The translations under genes and the position numbers were made by a program. Below, piece after piece: positions 28,251 through 37,771 of a stretch of DNA of 64,000 nt. The DNA is from Calothrix sp. PCC 7103 (GTDB taxonomy: Bacteria; Cyanobacteriota; Cyanobacteriia; Cyanobacteriales; Nostocaceae): positions 3,871,315-3,935,314 of the forward strand of contig NZ_KB217478.1 in assembly GCF_000331305.1 (NCBI RefSeq), in the 5' to 3' direction. The first letter of the stretch is position 1. Each line of letters opens with the position of its first letter. The notes under the pieces are model-generated. The model saw only the letters and a list, made by a program, of their open reading frames with translations, searched no databases and had not been told where the DNA came from.

Positions 28251-28996
28251 CAGCACAACAGACAGAACTGCGAGTTTTACCCTCTGACTTGAAACGCGAA
28301 TTATTACCAAAGCACGTTGCGGTGATTTGTGACGGCAATGGTCGGTGGGCTAGGCATAGAGGGCTACCCCGTATAATGGGTCACAAACGCGGGGTTGAGT
28401 CTCTCAAGCAATTACTACGTAACTGTAATGATTGGGGAATAGAAGCGTTAACCGCGTATGCTTTTTCAACTGAAAACTGGAAACGACCCCAGGAAGAAGT
28501 TGATTTTTTAATGACTTTATTTCAGGTAGTTTTGCGTAGTGAGTTGCGCGAAATGATGAAGGAGAATGTACGCATAAAGTTTGCTGGTAACTTAAATGCA
28601 CTTCCAACTGCTTTGCAGGAGCAAATCAGTGACGCAATGGAAGAAACGCGGAACAATCGCGGTATAAAATTTACCATTGCTACCAACTATGGCGGTAGAC
28701 AAGAAATACTATCAGCTTGTCGTGCAATTGCAGAAAAAGTCGAGCAAGGTTTGCTTAAACCTTCGGAAATTGACGAGGCAACTTTCGAGAGCCATCTTTA
28801 TACAGCTGGCATTGGCGACCCAGACCTGTTAATTCGCACAAGCGGGGAAATGCGGATTAGCAACTTTTTGCTATGGCAAATTGCTTACACTGAAATATAT
28901 ATTACAGATGCACTTTGGCCAGATTTCGACCGCGACGAATTTCACCGTGCCTTACTAAGTTTTCAAAAGCGCGAACGACGGTTTGGAAAAGCATAA
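28247..28996 (+). CDS. uppS: Isoprenyl transferase (undecaprenyl diphosphate synthase)
   Basis: 249 residues. [27 protein letters not shown] is family region I, with catalytic Asp29 and a Cys where Met is more usual (IMDGNGRWA). [33 protein letters not shown] and [14 protein letters not shown] are the remaining signatures. It condenses isopentenyl diphosphate onto farnesyl diphosphate to build the C55 carrier for peptidoglycan and polysaccharides. Its start overlaps the cdaA stop (ATGA). A perfect 30-bp palindromic repeat lies 7 bases after the stop. Confidence 0.96.
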   Translation: MTAQQTELRVLPSDLKRELLPKHVAVICDGNGRWARHRGLPRIMGHKRGVESLKQLLRNCNDWGIEALTAYAFSTENWKRPQEEVDFLMTLFQVVLRSELREMMKENVRIKFAGNLNALPTALQEQISDAMEETRNNRGIKFTIATNYGGRQEILSACRAIAEKVEQGLLKPSEIDEATFESHLYTAGIGDPDLLIRTSGEMRISNFLLWQIAYTEIYITDALWPDFDRDEFHRALLSFQKRERRFGKA

Positions 28997-29003
28997 ATAT
29001 CGT

Positions 29004-29033
29004 TGTAGAGACGTGATTAATCACGTCTCTACA
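29004..29033. repeat. TGTAGAGACG-type palindromic repeat, copy 3 (perfect 30 bp)
   Basis: TGTAGAGACGTGATT followed directly by its exact reverse complement. It sits between the convergent uppS and DUF3143 genes, with only 5-7 bases to either stop, so it may double as a terminator hairpin. Confidence 0.92.
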
Positions 29034-29038
29034 TATAT

Positions 29039-29311
29039 TTAAGGGCCAGCAAACACCGCTTGTTCAACATCTTGACGAGAGAGCGAATATTTAAACGACC
29101 GTTGAATATCTTGCCCATTTTCTCCAGCTTGGATGTATCGAACCGTGATTTGTTCGACATCAAGCCATAATTCCGCGTTCCAGTTGGTTTGTTCTAGGCG
29201 CCAGCAATGTAGTTCGCGCTTGTCTTGCTCACAACCTTGGTCGCGTAACCATTGTTCAATTTCTGGCAAGGGATGGCTGTATAAAGGCGTGTCAGGAGAA
29301 AGTTGAGACAT
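29039..29311 (-). CDS. DUF3143 family protein
   Basis: 90 residues, soluble and acidic. TPLYSHPLPEIEQWLRDQGCEQDKRELHCWRLEQTNWNAELWLDVEQITVRY matches the cyanobacterial DUF3143 pattern, in which Tyr-x-His-x-Leu-Pro near the start and a Trp-x-x-Glu/Asp region are conserved. The function is unknown. It is the second gene after a J-domain protein, with a 71-base gap, and this pairing suggests a chaperone-related operon. Confidence 0.85.
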   Translation of the reverse strand: MSQLSPDTPLYSHPLPEIEQWLRDQGCEQDKRELHCWRLEQTNWNAELWLDVEQITVRYIQAGENGQDIQRSFKYSLSRQDVEQAVFAGP

Positions 29312-29382
29312 AAGTTATGTACTGAGGATAAAAACACCAGTATTGTGACTACACTAATATTACAATTATTATCTTTTTTAGC

Positions 29383-29904
29383 TTATAAACGGCTATTTAA
29401 TGTATATGGTTTCGTTGATGCAGGTAATTTGGTAACTTGTTCAACAGAAACAGATTGTTGATTAATAGAAACAAACGCACTATCTCCGCGCGTTAAACCG
29501 ACCACAGCAACAAGTAACAAGCAACCTGCAAACGTCAGTCCCAGGATAAAGAGCGCAAAAAGTTCGCCGCCTGAAAGCGGACGGTCGGTAGCGTCAAGAT
29601 AAGCTGACTTACTCCAATCGTAAGAATTATATGGACGATTTAAATCGGGAGGCGCCTGAATAACCCCAAAACGCAAATAGCCAATTTTAAAATCGTAGTT
29701 TAACCGTCGTTCTGGACTGCTAAGAGTAGCATAAGCTTCATTGATTTCCCGGAATTTAGCTGTAGCAACTTTCTCTGACAACTCAGTAGTATCTGGGTGG
29801 TATAGCTTACTGAGTTCACGATATGCGCGTCGAATATCAATTACTGACGCACTTGGATGCAGTCCTAGCAATGCGTAATAAGTTGGTTCGCTATGTTGTT
29901 GCAT
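29383..29904 (-). CDS. Membrane-anchored J-domain protein
   Basis: 173 residues. The N-terminal J domain (residues 8-72) has YYALLGLHPSASVIDIRRAYRELSKLYHPD, with the HPD motif (36-38) needed to stimulate DnaK. A linker leads to one membrane helix (about 113-136, ELFALFILGLTFAGCLLLVAVVG) and a short tail. There is no G/F or zinc region, so it is a type III J-protein likely tethered to the thylakoid or plasma membrane, where it would recruit Hsp70. It is followed by DUF3143 in the same direction. Its upstream neighbour is a degraded kinase. Confidence 0.88.
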   Translation of the reverse strand: MQQHSEPTYYALLGLHPSASVIDIRRAYRELSKLYHPDTTELSEKVATAKFREINEAYATLSSPERRLNYDFKIGYLRFGVIQAPPDLNRPYNSYDWSKSAYLDATDRPLSGGELFALFILGLTFAGCLLLVAVVGLTRGDSAFVSINQQSVSVEQVTKLPASTKPYTLNSRL

Positions 29905-29972
29905 TTCCCGACAGGTACGAATCGTGTGTGGATGAATAGCAATACTTTTTACTATTTTAAAGCTATCAAAGC

Positions 29973-30330
29973 TTAACAGAGGGATGATACAGGTATCTCA
30001 ACCATAAACTTTGTTCCTTGACTTGGCGCCGATTCACACCAAATTCTTCCGCGATGCTTTTCTGTGATAATTTGATAGCTAATAAATAAACCTAAGCCCG
30101 TTCCTTTACCAACTGGTTTGGTAGTGAAAAATGGGTTAAACAATTTTGCACGAACATCTTCTGGAATACCTGAGATGATGGTACAACTAATGCTGTTATT
30201 AACTTACTTGCGTATGAGTTTTCTCTAACTGAAAAACTTCTATTATCGCTATTGCTAATGAAGGGGATGCTGAAGAAATAACCGATACAGTTAATATAGG
30301 CGACTGCGGGCACGGAAGCCGACACCGCCT
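29973..30330 (-). pseudogene. Histidine kinase C-terminal remnant (HATPase_c)
   Basis: Reading the minus strand up to the TAA at 29973-29975 gives [63 protein letters not shown]: the F-box and G2 box of a sensor kinase ATPase domain. Upstream of the GIPEDV part (about 30180) the expected N- and G1-box residues do not continue in that frame; other frames give unrelated text. No start or H-box is present. It is therefore the decayed end of a kinase gene, about 150 bases from an IS200-like element that may have contributed to the loss. Confidence 0.75.
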
Positions 30331-30399
30331 ACTTTAGGCTCCCAAACGCATAAATTCCTGTCACCCGAAATAGTCAATGCGTTTTATCAATAACTTAAG

Positions 30400-30965
30400 T
30401 AGTAGTTTAAATTGTTTGACTCGATATTATTGACTACAATTAATATACCATAATTCCTGGACATGACAAGAAATATTTATGACTATTTTGAGGAGCGGTT
30501 CGCACGTTGTTTTTTCTATTCACTTGCATGTAGTATTTGTGACGAAGTATAGGCGTAAAGTTTTTACAAACCAAATGATTGAAGACATGAAAGAAGTTTT
30601 CGAGCGTATACTAGTAGCAAATAAATCCAATTTAGAAGATTGTAATGGTGAATCAGACCATGTACATCTGCTTATTGACCTGCATCCGGATAACAATATT
30701 TCTGATTTGATAGCATCTTTAAAATCAGCAAGTAGTAGAATATTGAGAGAAAAATATAAATCTACAATTGATAAATACTGCTGGGGTAAAGCAAAACTTT
30801 GGCACGACTCAAAATGTATTGTATCTTGTGGTGGGGACCCTCTAGAAACAGTGAAGCAATACATTGAAAATCAATCAGGTGGGAGAGAGTAAAGTAGTAG
30901 GACATCGAACCCTACTATTTTAGTGCTATCCATCCCCACCGCATAGCGGATGGGGAATTCCGCAA
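30400..30965 (+). mobile_element. IS200/IS605-type element carrying only tnpA (approximate ends)
   Basis: The transposase gene at 30479-30892 is followed by a hairpin-forming end: CCATCCCC-ACCGCATAGCGG-ATGGGG (about 30928-30955), with no terminal inverted repeats. Subterminal hairpins instead of inverted repeats are the hallmark of single-strand transposing IS200/IS605. There is no tnpB. The left end is not clear; I place it by distance only. Confidence 0.55.
30479..30892 (+). CDS. tnpA: IS200/IS605 family transposase TnpA (Y1 HUH)
   Basis: 137 residues, full length for the family. SIHLHVVFVTKYRRKVF is the opening signature, ESDHVHLLI gives the HUH metal site (His61, His63), and LETVKQYIENQ carries the catalytic Tyr128. 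Y1 transposases cut and rejoin single-stranded DNA at hairpin ends. All catalytic residues are present and the frame is intact, so it may be active. A RAYT-type enzyme that moves REP palindromes is a less likely alternative, because the sequence looks like a classical IS200 TnpA. Confidence 0.92.
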   Translation: MTILRSGSHVVFSIHLHVVFVTKYRRKVFTNQMIEDMKEVFERILVANKSNLEDCNGESDHVHLLIDLHPDNNISDLIASLKSASSRILREKYKSTIDKYCWGKAKLWHDSKCIVSCGGDPLETVKQYIENQSGGRE

Positions 30966-30971
30966 AAAGAG

Positions 30972-31967
30972 TTAAAGTAAATCAGCACGTGGTTTAAAAG
31001 TCTCAATTTGGCGTAACTTTTCATACAGTTCGCGTTCTTGTTCGCTGATAGTTCTAGGAGTGACAATCTGAATTTCAACGAGTTGGTCTCCACGTTTACC
31101 AGCTTCGTTAGGATAACCCTTATTAGCTAAACGAAATCTTTGACCTGAACGTACCCCACTTGGTATTGACATTTTAACAGGGCCATCTAACGTTGGCGCC
31201 TCTATTTGCCCACCTAACACAGCTTCACTAGGAGTAACGGGGACTTGGCACAATATATTTAAACCTTCAAGTTTAAACTGTGAATTTGGCTCAACTGTTA
31301 TTTTTAAGTACAAATCACCACCGTTTATACCTTGGTCACGTAGTCGAATCGTTTGACCTGTAACCATACCAGCAGGCATATTTACTTCCAACGAGCGTCC
31401 ATCTTCAAGACGAATTCGTTCCAAACCACCTTGATAAGCTTTAGCAAGGGGAATAGTTAGACGCGCTTCGATATCACGACGCTGTGGTCGCTCCTTCGCG
31501 TTGTAAGACACTTTGCTTCTTGTATTGCGGAACGGGTCACTGTTACCATTTGTATAGCCATTAGAAGCCGTTCTTGTTTCTTTACTAGTGGCGCCAACAC
31601 CAATAACCTGGTTGATAAACTCATCAAAACTACTGTATTGACCAGGGTCTACAGTACCATTACTACGATTATTTTTACTACTACCTCCCCAACTGGCACT
31701 TTTTGGAGTTTTGCTTGTAAAACCTTTTTGCTTCCAATGACGACAATATTCGTCATACTGTGCGCGTCGAACTTCGTCTAAAAGAACTTCTTTAGCTTCA
31801 TTGATATCTTTAAATTTTTCTGCGGCTTGCTCATTTCCTTGGTTACGGTCGGGATGATATTGAAGCGCTAATTTACGATAAGCTTTTCTAATGTCTTCAT
31901 ATGAGGCATCTTTGGATACTCCTAAAATTTCGTAATAATCTCGAAAATTCTGCAAATTGAGTGACAT
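30972..31967 (-). CDS. dnaJ: DnaJ-like co-chaperone (type B, CbpA-like)
   Basis: 331 residues. The J domain (9-75) has [22 protein letters not shown] and HPD (38-40). A glycine/serine/asparagine-rich linker (about 90-160) follows, then the C-terminal substrate-binding beta domains ([65 protein letters not shown]). There is no zinc-finger CxxCxGxG region, so it is a DnaJ of type II/CbpA. It lies downstream of dnaK on the same strand with a 273-base gap. It delivers clients to DnaK. Confidence 0.93.
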   Translation of the reverse strand: MSLNLQNFRDYYEILGVSKDASYEDIRKAYRKLALQYHPDRNQGNEQAAEKFKDINEAKEVLLDEVRRAQYDEYCRHWKQKGFTSKTPKSASWGGSSKNNRSNGTVDPGQYSSFDEFINQVIGVGATSKETRTASNGYTNGNSDPFRNTRSKVSYNAKERPQRRDIEARLTIPLAKAYQGGLERIRLEDGRSLEVNMPAGMVTGQTIRLRDQGINGGDLYLKITVEPNSQFKLEGLNILCQVPVTPSEAVLGGQIEAPTLDGPVKMSIPSGVRSGQRFRLANKGYPNEAGKRGDQLVEIQIVTPRTISEQERELYEKLRQIETFKPRADLL

Positions 31968-32240
31968 AATTAGGTGTTTAACTAATATATGAGTGATTTT
32001 TCTATTTAGACCAGTAATCAGACTAATAAATAGAAATTATAAAGTTTTACTCGTTGAACGTGCAGTCAGCGTAGCGCATCTATTGAGTCACTTAACATTA
32101 CTAGTTACGCGCGTTAAATTCCGTATTAAGTTGTGTTCCGGATTTATAATTTATTACGTAGCATTAAATTACTACATAATTAACGAGTAGCAGATAGTTA
32201 ATATGACGTAAAGGCGGGAAAACCCGCCATTACTCTACAA

Positions 32241-34424
32241 TTACAGCCAATCATCATCGTCATCATCCCAGTTATCTCGATAGCTTGGACGGTCGCGGCG
32301 CGAGTCAGGAGGTTTGCCAAAGTCCGAACGTCCTCCTCTACCGTAATCATTTCTTGAATCCCTATCAGAATTTCTTCCAGAAGAACCATAATCACGGTCA
32401 GGGTCTCGACCATAATCACGATTTGAATCTCGACCATAGTCTCTGCCGTAATCACGGTTGGAGTCTCGACCATAGTCTCTGCCGTAATCACGGTTAGAGT
32501 CGCGACTATAATCTCGACCATAATCACGATTATCTCGGTCGTCTTTATCGCCACCTGTAAATATGTCGCGAATGGTGCCAAACAAATCATCATCTTCATC
32601 ATCCGCATAGTACGCACGCACTTCGCGGTTTAATTCGGACAACGCATCTTGAAGGTCAGCGTAGGACTGGTCGATACCTCGGTCGTCGTTAGCTTGCAAT
32701 GCTTCACGCAGTTCACGACATATATTATCAATACGCTGGCGCCGACTCCGGGCAAACTGCATTCCAAAATCTAAAGCGACTTCTCGCAGTTGACGTTCTG
32801 CTTGTAAAATCAATGCTTCAGCACGAGTACGCTTTTCGACTTTTTCTTTACGTTGACGGTCGGTTTCGGCGAATTTCTCAGCATCGCGAATAGCCTGGGT
32901 AATTTCTGACTCGCTCAATGTCGAGGCGCCTTGAATAGTTATACTTTGCTCGCGTCCAGTCGTGCGGTCAAGGGCTGTTACCTGTAATATTCCGTTAGCG
33001 TCTATATCAAAAGATACTTGTACCTGTGGTATACCGCGCGGTGCTGGGGGAATACCATAAAGCTTGAAACGACCAAGGGATTTATTATCCACCGCCATTT
33101 CCCGCTCACCTTGAACTACGTGAATTTCCACAGTGTTTTGGTTATTTTCTGATGTGGAGAAAATATCCGAACGACGGACGGGAATTGTAGTATTGCGGGG
33201 AATTAATTTCTTGGCAACACCACCTATTGTTTCCAACCCTATCGATAGTGGTGTGACATCAAGTAGTAAAACGTCTTTAAGTTCACCACCAATAATACCA
33301 GCTTGAATAGCGGCGCCTATTGCCACAACTTCATCAGGGTTAACATTTTCATTGGCTTCAATGCCAATTAAATCTTCAACTAACCTTTTTACCATTGGCA
33401 TCCGCGTCGAACCACCCACTAATACCACTTCGTCGATATCATCAGGACGCAAACCAGCATCTCGAAGCGCACGTTTAACAGGTGTTCGTACTCGCATTAA
33501 TAAATCTTCACATAACCCTTCAAATTCGGAGCGAGTTAACCGTGTTTCAATGTGCTGAGGGCCATCTTCGGTAGCAGTAATAAAGGGTAAATTAATATCA
33601 GTAACACTAACGGCAGAAAGCTCGATTTTGGCTTTCTCTGCGCCTTCGAGTAAACGCTGTAAAGCTTGACGGTCACTGCGTCGTAAATCTACACCGTGTT
33701 CTTCTTCAAATTTTGCAGCCAGCCAATCAACTATTTTCTTGTCAAAATCATTACCACCAAGCTGAGTATCTCCACTAGTGGACTTTACCTCAAAAACACC
33801 ATCCCCAACTTCCAGCACAGAGACATCAAAAGTACCACCACCCAAGTCAAACACAAGGATAGTTTCGCTACGACCTTTATCTAAGCCGTAAGCTAAAGAT
33901 GCGGCGGTTGGCTCGTTGAGAATCCTTAAAACATCTAAACCTGCGATTCTGCCAGCATCGCGCGTAGCTTGGCGCTGCGAATCGTTAAAATAAGCAGGAA
34001 CTGTAATAACTGCACCAGTTACTTTTTCTCCCAAATAGCGACTAGCATCGTCTGCCAATTTCTTCAAAATCATTGATGAAATTTCTTCGGGAGAGAAATC
34101 TTTACTCAAACGAGGACATACAATTTTGATATTGCTAACTTCGTCTTTGCGAATGGTGTAAGGAACGCGCTTCGATTCGGGACTAAGCTCAGAATACTTA
34201 CGTCCAATAAACCGCTTAACTGCGAAATATGTATTTTGTGGGTTTAGGACGGTTTGGCGCCGTGCCATTTGTCCAACAACTCGTTCACCATCTTTGCTAA
34301 AGCCGACAACGGAGGGGGTTGTACGTGTTCCTTCAGCATTGGCAATCACCACCGGCTTGCCACCCTCCATGACAGCAACTACTGAGTTGGTTGTACCCAG
34401 ATCAATGCCGACTACCTTGCCCAT
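32241..34424 (-). CDS. dnaK: DnaK (Hsp70) with repetitive [13 protein letters not shown]-terminal tail
   Basis: 727 residues. The nucleotide-binding domain begins [21 protein letters not shown] and has [30 protein letters not shown] and [11 protein letters not shown]. The peptide-binding beta domain ([18 protein letters not shown]) and a helical lid follow. From about residue 640 the tail is unusual: a highly charged stretch with a 12-residue unit ([12 protein letters not shown]) repeated about three times, coded by near-identical 36-bp DNA units at about 32405-32530. It ends [12 protein letters not shown] second or third DnaK with an extended tail is common in cyanobacteria, but this repeat is atypical. 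dnaJ follows. Confidence 0.93.
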   Translation of the reverse strand: MGKVVGIDLGTTNSVVAVMEGGKPVVIANAEGTRTTPSVVGFSKDGERVVGQMARRQTVLNPQNTYFAVKRFIGRKYSELSPESKRVPYTIRKDEVSNIKIVCPRLSKDFSPEEISSMILKKLADDASRYLGEKVTGAVITVPAYFNDSQRQATRDAGRIAGLDVLRILNEPTAASLAYGLDKGRSETILVFDLGGGTFDVSVLEVGDGVFEVKSTSGDTQLGGNDFDKKIVDWLAAKFEEEHGVDLRRSDRQALQRLLEGAEKAKIELSAVSVTDINLPFITATEDGPQHIETRLTRSEFEGLCEDLLMRVRTPVKRALRDAGLRPDDIDEVVLVGGSTRMPMVKRLVEDLIGIEANENVNPDEVVAIGAAIQAGIIGGELKDVLLLDVTPLSIGLETIGGVAKKLIPRNTTIPVRRSDIFSTSENNQNTVEIHVVQGEREMAVDNKSLGRFKLYGIPPAPRGIPQVQVSFDIDANGILQVTALDRTTGREQSITIQGASTLSESEITQAIRDAEKFAETDRQRKEKVEKRTRAEALILQAERQLREVALDFGMQFARSRRQRIDNICRELREALQANDDRGIDQSYADLQDALSELNREVRAYYADDEDDDLFGTIRDIFTGGDKDDRDNRDYGRDYSRDSNRDYGRDYGRDSNRDYGRDYGRDSNRDYGRDPDRDYGSSGRNSDRDSRNDYGRGGRSDFGKPPDSRRDRPSYRDNWDDDDDDWL
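32400..32530. repeat. 36-bp in-frame tandem repeat inside dnaK
   Basis: About three and a half units of a 36-bp sequence containing TCTCGACCATAGTCTCTGCC with few differences between units. Each encodes twelve residues (minus strand). Because 36 is a multiple of three, unit gain or loss keeps the frame, so the tail length probably varies between strains. Confidence 0.85.
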
Positions 34425-34582
34425 GCGTTACTGTTCTCCTAATTTATCTTAATAAAACTATTGGTTTCGTTAGAAACCTTAGCTTGACTTAATTGTATCT
34501 TGCACTCGAAAAAATGAAGGCAGAAGGCTGCTACACATAGATTCAATATATATCCCTTTTCCTTTTTCTCTCCTAAGACTCT

Positions 34583-35431
34583 GTGAACTTGAAGACGCAA
34601 CTTATTACTCACCTGAATCAAATTGTTCGCGACCGCGACCCATACATAGCATCGGGTGGACATTTCTTTGTCCAGCAGTACATTCAAACTTCATTTTCCC
34701 AATGGGGAAGTGTGGAAATCCACACCTTCAAAGTTGGTGGTAAAAACTGTAGCAATCTCATATTGAATTTACCTTGTCAGGCGGAGTCTGAAAAGGCTAA
34801 CTTGCCACCAATTTTAATCGGCGCCCATTATGATGCTGTACCAGGTTCTCCTGGCGCCGATGATAACGCTACGGGTGTAGCAGTATTACTCGAACTAGCG
34901 CGCATGTTCGCTACTGAGCCAGCTAAATATCCTTTGCGACTCGTTGCATTTGATATGGAAGAGTATGGCTTATTGGGAAGTATTAGCTACGCGGCAAAAC
35001 TTAAAGAAGAACAACAACCTTTGAGGTTAATGATTTCACTGGAAATGTTAGGGTATTGCGTAAAAACACCTAATTCACAAGTGTATCCGGCGCCGTTAGA
35101 AAAGATTTATCCTAATAAAGGTGACTTTATAGCGTTAATTGGTAACTGGCGAACACTACGTGACTTAATAACTATTAGTCGCAGCATACGTAAAGTTGGT
35201 GTATCAAGTCAATGGTTGCCTGTACCTAATCGTGGTTTAATTGTGCGAGATACAAGACGCAGTGACCACGCGCCATTTTGGGATGCTGGTTATCCCGCGA
35301 TAATGATTACTGATACCGCCCACATGCGAAACCCTCATTATCATAAGTCGAGTGATACTATTGAAACTTTAGATTTGGATTTTTTGACAGGAGTATGTGA
35401 GGGAGTAGAAAAAGGTATCAGAAAATTGTAA
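34583..35431 (+). CDS. M28 family zinc aminopeptidase-like peptidase
   Basis: 282 residues from GTG. The zinc-site motifs are GAHYDAVPGSPGADDNATG (His82, Asp93), AFDMEEYGLLGS (Glu126/Glu127), RRSDHAPFWDAGYPAIMITDTAHMRNPHYHKSSDT near the C-terminus. All expected ligands of the co-catalytic two-zinc site seem present. No signal peptide is seen, so it is probably cytoplasmic. It is divergent from dnaK (158 bases). The substrate is unknown. An 8-bp hairpin GCACAGGC/GCCTGTGC (35445-35466) follows the stop. Confidence 0.9.
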   Translation: MNLKTQLITHLNQIVRDRDPYIASGGHFFVQQYIQTSFSQWGSVEIHTFKVGGKNCSNLILNLPCQAESEKANLPPILIGAHYDAVPGSPGADDNATGVAVLLELARMFATEPAKYPLRLVAFDMEEYGLLGSISYAAKLKEEQQPLRLMISLEMLGYCVKTPNSQVYPAPLEKIYPNKGDFIALIGNWRTLRDLITISRSIRKVGVSSQWLPVPNRGLIVRDTRRSDHAPFWDAGYPAIMITDTAHMRNPHYHKSSDTIETLDLDFLTGVCEGVEKGIRKL

Positions 35432-35444
35432 CCCCCCTCTTGTA

Positions 35445-35590
35445 GCACAGGCCGAAAAGCCTGTGCAGTCAATAGAATTAATTATTTTTTACCACAGAGA
35501 CACAGAGTACACAGAGGAGGAGCAATTGTGGAATGGGCATCCTTGCCCGTTCCAAATATAGGGGCGGGCAAGAATGCCCACCCCACAAGA
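35445..35590. repeat. Cluster of hairpins: GCACAGGC stem and GGGCGGGCA/TGCCCACCC palindromes
   Basis: GCACAGGC and GCCTGTGC (35445-35466) form an 8-bp stem that could terminate the peptidase gene. Further on, GAATGGGCATCCTTGCCCGTTCC and GGGGCGGGCAAGAATGCCCACCCC are two consecutive imperfect palindromes of the G/C-rich intergenic family. The DNA between also has CACAGAGACACAGAG-type direct repeats. Confidence 0.7.
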
Positions 35591-35621
35591 GCAAATCTCA
35601 AATATTTTGTATCTGAAATTC

Positions 35622-36200
35622 TTATTCAAACCGAACATTATCATAAATATCAGCTAGAGCAATTTCAAAACTTATAGAATTTAAACAAAGCGTTTCATTC
35701 AAATCATCGTATTCTGTGAAAGTCCAACGTTTTGTATCAGTTTTAAAATACTGCTCAACATGCACTTCGTATTGGTCGATTAAAACATACTCCTGGAAAG
35801 TTGGAATAGTCCGATATGCCGCAAACTTATCATCTTTATCGTAACTTTTAGTAGACTCTGATAAAACTTCAGCAATTATTAAGGGGTTAGTAATCGTATC
35901 CCGGCGCCCTTCTTGCATTTGTAATTCGCCTTGAACTACCACTACATCTGGATAAGTATAAATACGTTTTTTCGGAATCCATAGCCTTTGGTCAGTCACA
36001 AAAACTCGATACGGTTGGCGCCTGAGCGCGAAATTAAGTGCGGCATAAAAATTACCCGCAGCTTGGTTGTGATTCGGTGTACCACCAGTCATAAGTATAA
36101 TTTCACCATCAATGTACTCATGGCGTTCAGGCGAGTTAACCTCAAACTCTAAATATTCTTCATACGTATAATATTTTTTTTCTTCAACTTGTGCAATCAT
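35622..36200 (-). CDS. Uma2 family (DUF820, PD-(D/E)XK-fold) protein
   Basis: 192 residues: YYTYEEYLEFEVNSPERHEYIDGEIILMTGGTPNHNQAAGNF, YTYPDVVVVQGE with PD, NPLIIAEVLSESTKSYDKDDKFAAYR with the E-x-L half-site, and YVLIDQ. This is the cyanobacterial Uma2 family, which occurs in dozens of copies per genome and has a restriction-endonuclease fold; the cellular role is unsettled. The motifs for catalysis are intact. It is next to a bona fide restriction-modification system, but these proteins are scattered widely, so the neighbourhood may mean little. Confidence 0.92.
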   Translation of the reverse strand: MIAQVEEKKYYTYEEYLEFEVNSPERHEYIDGEIILMTGGTPNHNQAAGNFYAALNFALRRQPYRVFVTDQRLWIPKKRIYTYPDVVVVQGELQMQEGRRDTITNPLIIAEVLSESTKSYDKDDKFAAYRTIPTFQEYVLIDQYEVHVEQYFKTDTKRWTFTEYDDLNETLCLNSISFEIALADIYDNVRFE

Positions 36201-36305
36201 CGGTTATTACCCCTAATCTTTCCAAGCCTTTATCTAGTATTGTACAAGCCAAGTTACAGAAATTGGGTTGGTCTAAAAAATAAGTATAAATCAGGTTTTT
36301 AGATA

Positions 36306-37766
36306 ATGGACACAAATAACACTTTGGAGAAAACCAGCTTGCAACTCAATACTTCTTTTCATAAAAGAGGCGCCCTTTACAATAAATTCAAATCTAAAAT
36401 TATTCACAACCCTTATTTAGATAGAACTTTAGTCAGTTTTCAAGCTAACAAAGAAGCCCAATTTTGTTGGTTTAAATACAGAGAAGGTTTTTCAGAAAAG
36501 CTTGTTACATACCTAATTGAAACTTTAAAACCAAAACCAGGCGCCTTACTTGACCCATTTTCAGGAGTTGGGACATCATTATTTACAGCAAGTGATTTAA
36601 ACTGGCAAACTACTGGAATTGAACTATTACCCGTTGGTGTTTTTGCCATAGAAGCGAAAATCAACGCACGAACAGTAGATGTAGAAGCTTTAAGCTTAAT
36701 TATAAACCAAATAAAAACAATAAATTTTTCTGATTACTATGATCAACAATACGCATTTAATCATTTAGGCATTACAAAAGGCGCCTTTCCTAAGTCTCAA
36801 GAACTAGAATTAGTAGGTTATATCTCTTATTGTAATAAACATATACAAAATATTTCCATACGTAATATTTTATTATTTGCAGCATTTTGTATTCTAGAAA
36901 ATATTAGCTATACCCGAAAAGATGGGCAATATTTACGCTGGGATTCTCGTTCGAGTCGTTCCAGAGCTAAAAAAGAATTTTGTAAAGGGGAAATATTACT
37001 TTTCAAAGAGGCAATATACAAAAAATTATTACAAATATTATCAGACTTATCTAACGAAGATGCCGTCCAACTTGATTTATTTAATGTCAACTCTAAAAAA
37101 ACCACTTTAAAAGAAGTCAATATACAACTTCATCAAGGCACTTGTTTAGAAATTCTTCCAACTATAGCAAATAAAAGTATTGATTTTGTTATTACCTCCC
37201 CTCCCTACGTTAATAGGTATGACTACACACGTACATACGCCTTAGAACTTGCATTTTTAGGATGTAGCGAAGAAGAAGTAAAGCGTTTACGGCAAACAAT
37301 GCTTTCATGCACTGTAGAAAACCGCGACAAGCGAGATATGTTAAAAAAACACTATCTAGCGATAAACCGTCATGATGATTTTATCAAGATAGATTCAACT
37401 TTTAGTAACCAAGGCGCCTTACAAGAAGTACTAGCAATTTTAGAAAGCTATAAGCAAGAAGGTAAATTAAACAACGTGAACATTATTAGAATGATTCGTA
37501 ACTACTTTTATGAGATGTGCTTCGTAATTTACGAACTAGCGCGCGTACTCAAACCAGGTGGAGTAATAGCAATGGTCAACGATAACGTCCAATACGCAGG
37601 TGAAGAAGTTCCTGTAGATATTATATTATCGGACATAGCAGAATCATTTGGGCTGACTACAAAACATATTTGGACATTAGGACGTGGCAAAGGTAACAGC
37701 AGTCAACAAATGGGTAGTCATGGTCGTTCCGAATTACGTAAATGCGTTTATATTTGGGAAAAATAA
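36306..37766 (+). CDS. Type II DNA methyltransferase (TSPPY motif, probable N4-cytosine)
   Basis: 486 residues. SAM-binding motif I LLDPFSGVGTSLFTA (about 81-95) precedes catalytic motif IV ITSPPYVNRYDYT (TSPPY about 297-301), then VLKPGGVIAMVNDNV. TSPPY is characteristic of m4C enzymes such as those of CCCGGG systems; DPPY/NPPY would indicate m6A. The long segment between I and IV may hold the target-recognition domain (alpha-like order). It would protect DNA from the endonuclease encoded 5 bases downstream. Two lines support a working pair: intact motifs and tight gene order. Confidence 0.85.
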   Translation: MDTNNTLEKTSLQLNTSFHKRGALYNKFKSKIIHNPYLDRTLVSFQANKEAQFCWFKYREGFSEKLVTYLIETLKPKPGALLDPFSGVGTSLFTASDLNWQTTGIELLPVGVFAIEAKINARTVDVEALSLIINQIKTINFSDYYDQQYAFNHLGITKGAFPKSQELELVGYISYCNKHIQNISIRNILLFAAFCILENISYTRKDGQYLRWDSRSSRSRAKKEFCKGEILLFKEAIYKKLLQILSDLSNEDAVQLDLFNVNSKKTTLKEVNIQLHQGTCLEILPTIANKSIDFVITSPPYVNRYDYTRTYALELAFLGCSEEEVKRLRQTMLSCTVENRDKRDMLKKHYLAINRHDDFIKIDSTFSNQGALQEVLAILESYKQEGKLNNVNIIRMIRNYFYEMCFVIYELARVLKPGGVIAMVNDNVQYAGEEVPVDIILSDIAESFGLTTKHIWTLGRGKGNSSQQMGSHGRSELRKCVYIWEK

Positions 37767-37771
37767 TTATT

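Noticed and set aside
30092-30325. 77-codon minus-strand frame in the kinase remnant
   Set aside because: Its residues are a frame-shifted reading of the HATPase box; it is not a gene of its own.
32198-32617. 139-codon minus-strand frame rich in Met, Ile, Thr, Val
   Set aside because: It is a shadow of the dnaK repeat tail read in another frame; its repetitive composition follows from the 36-bp repeat.
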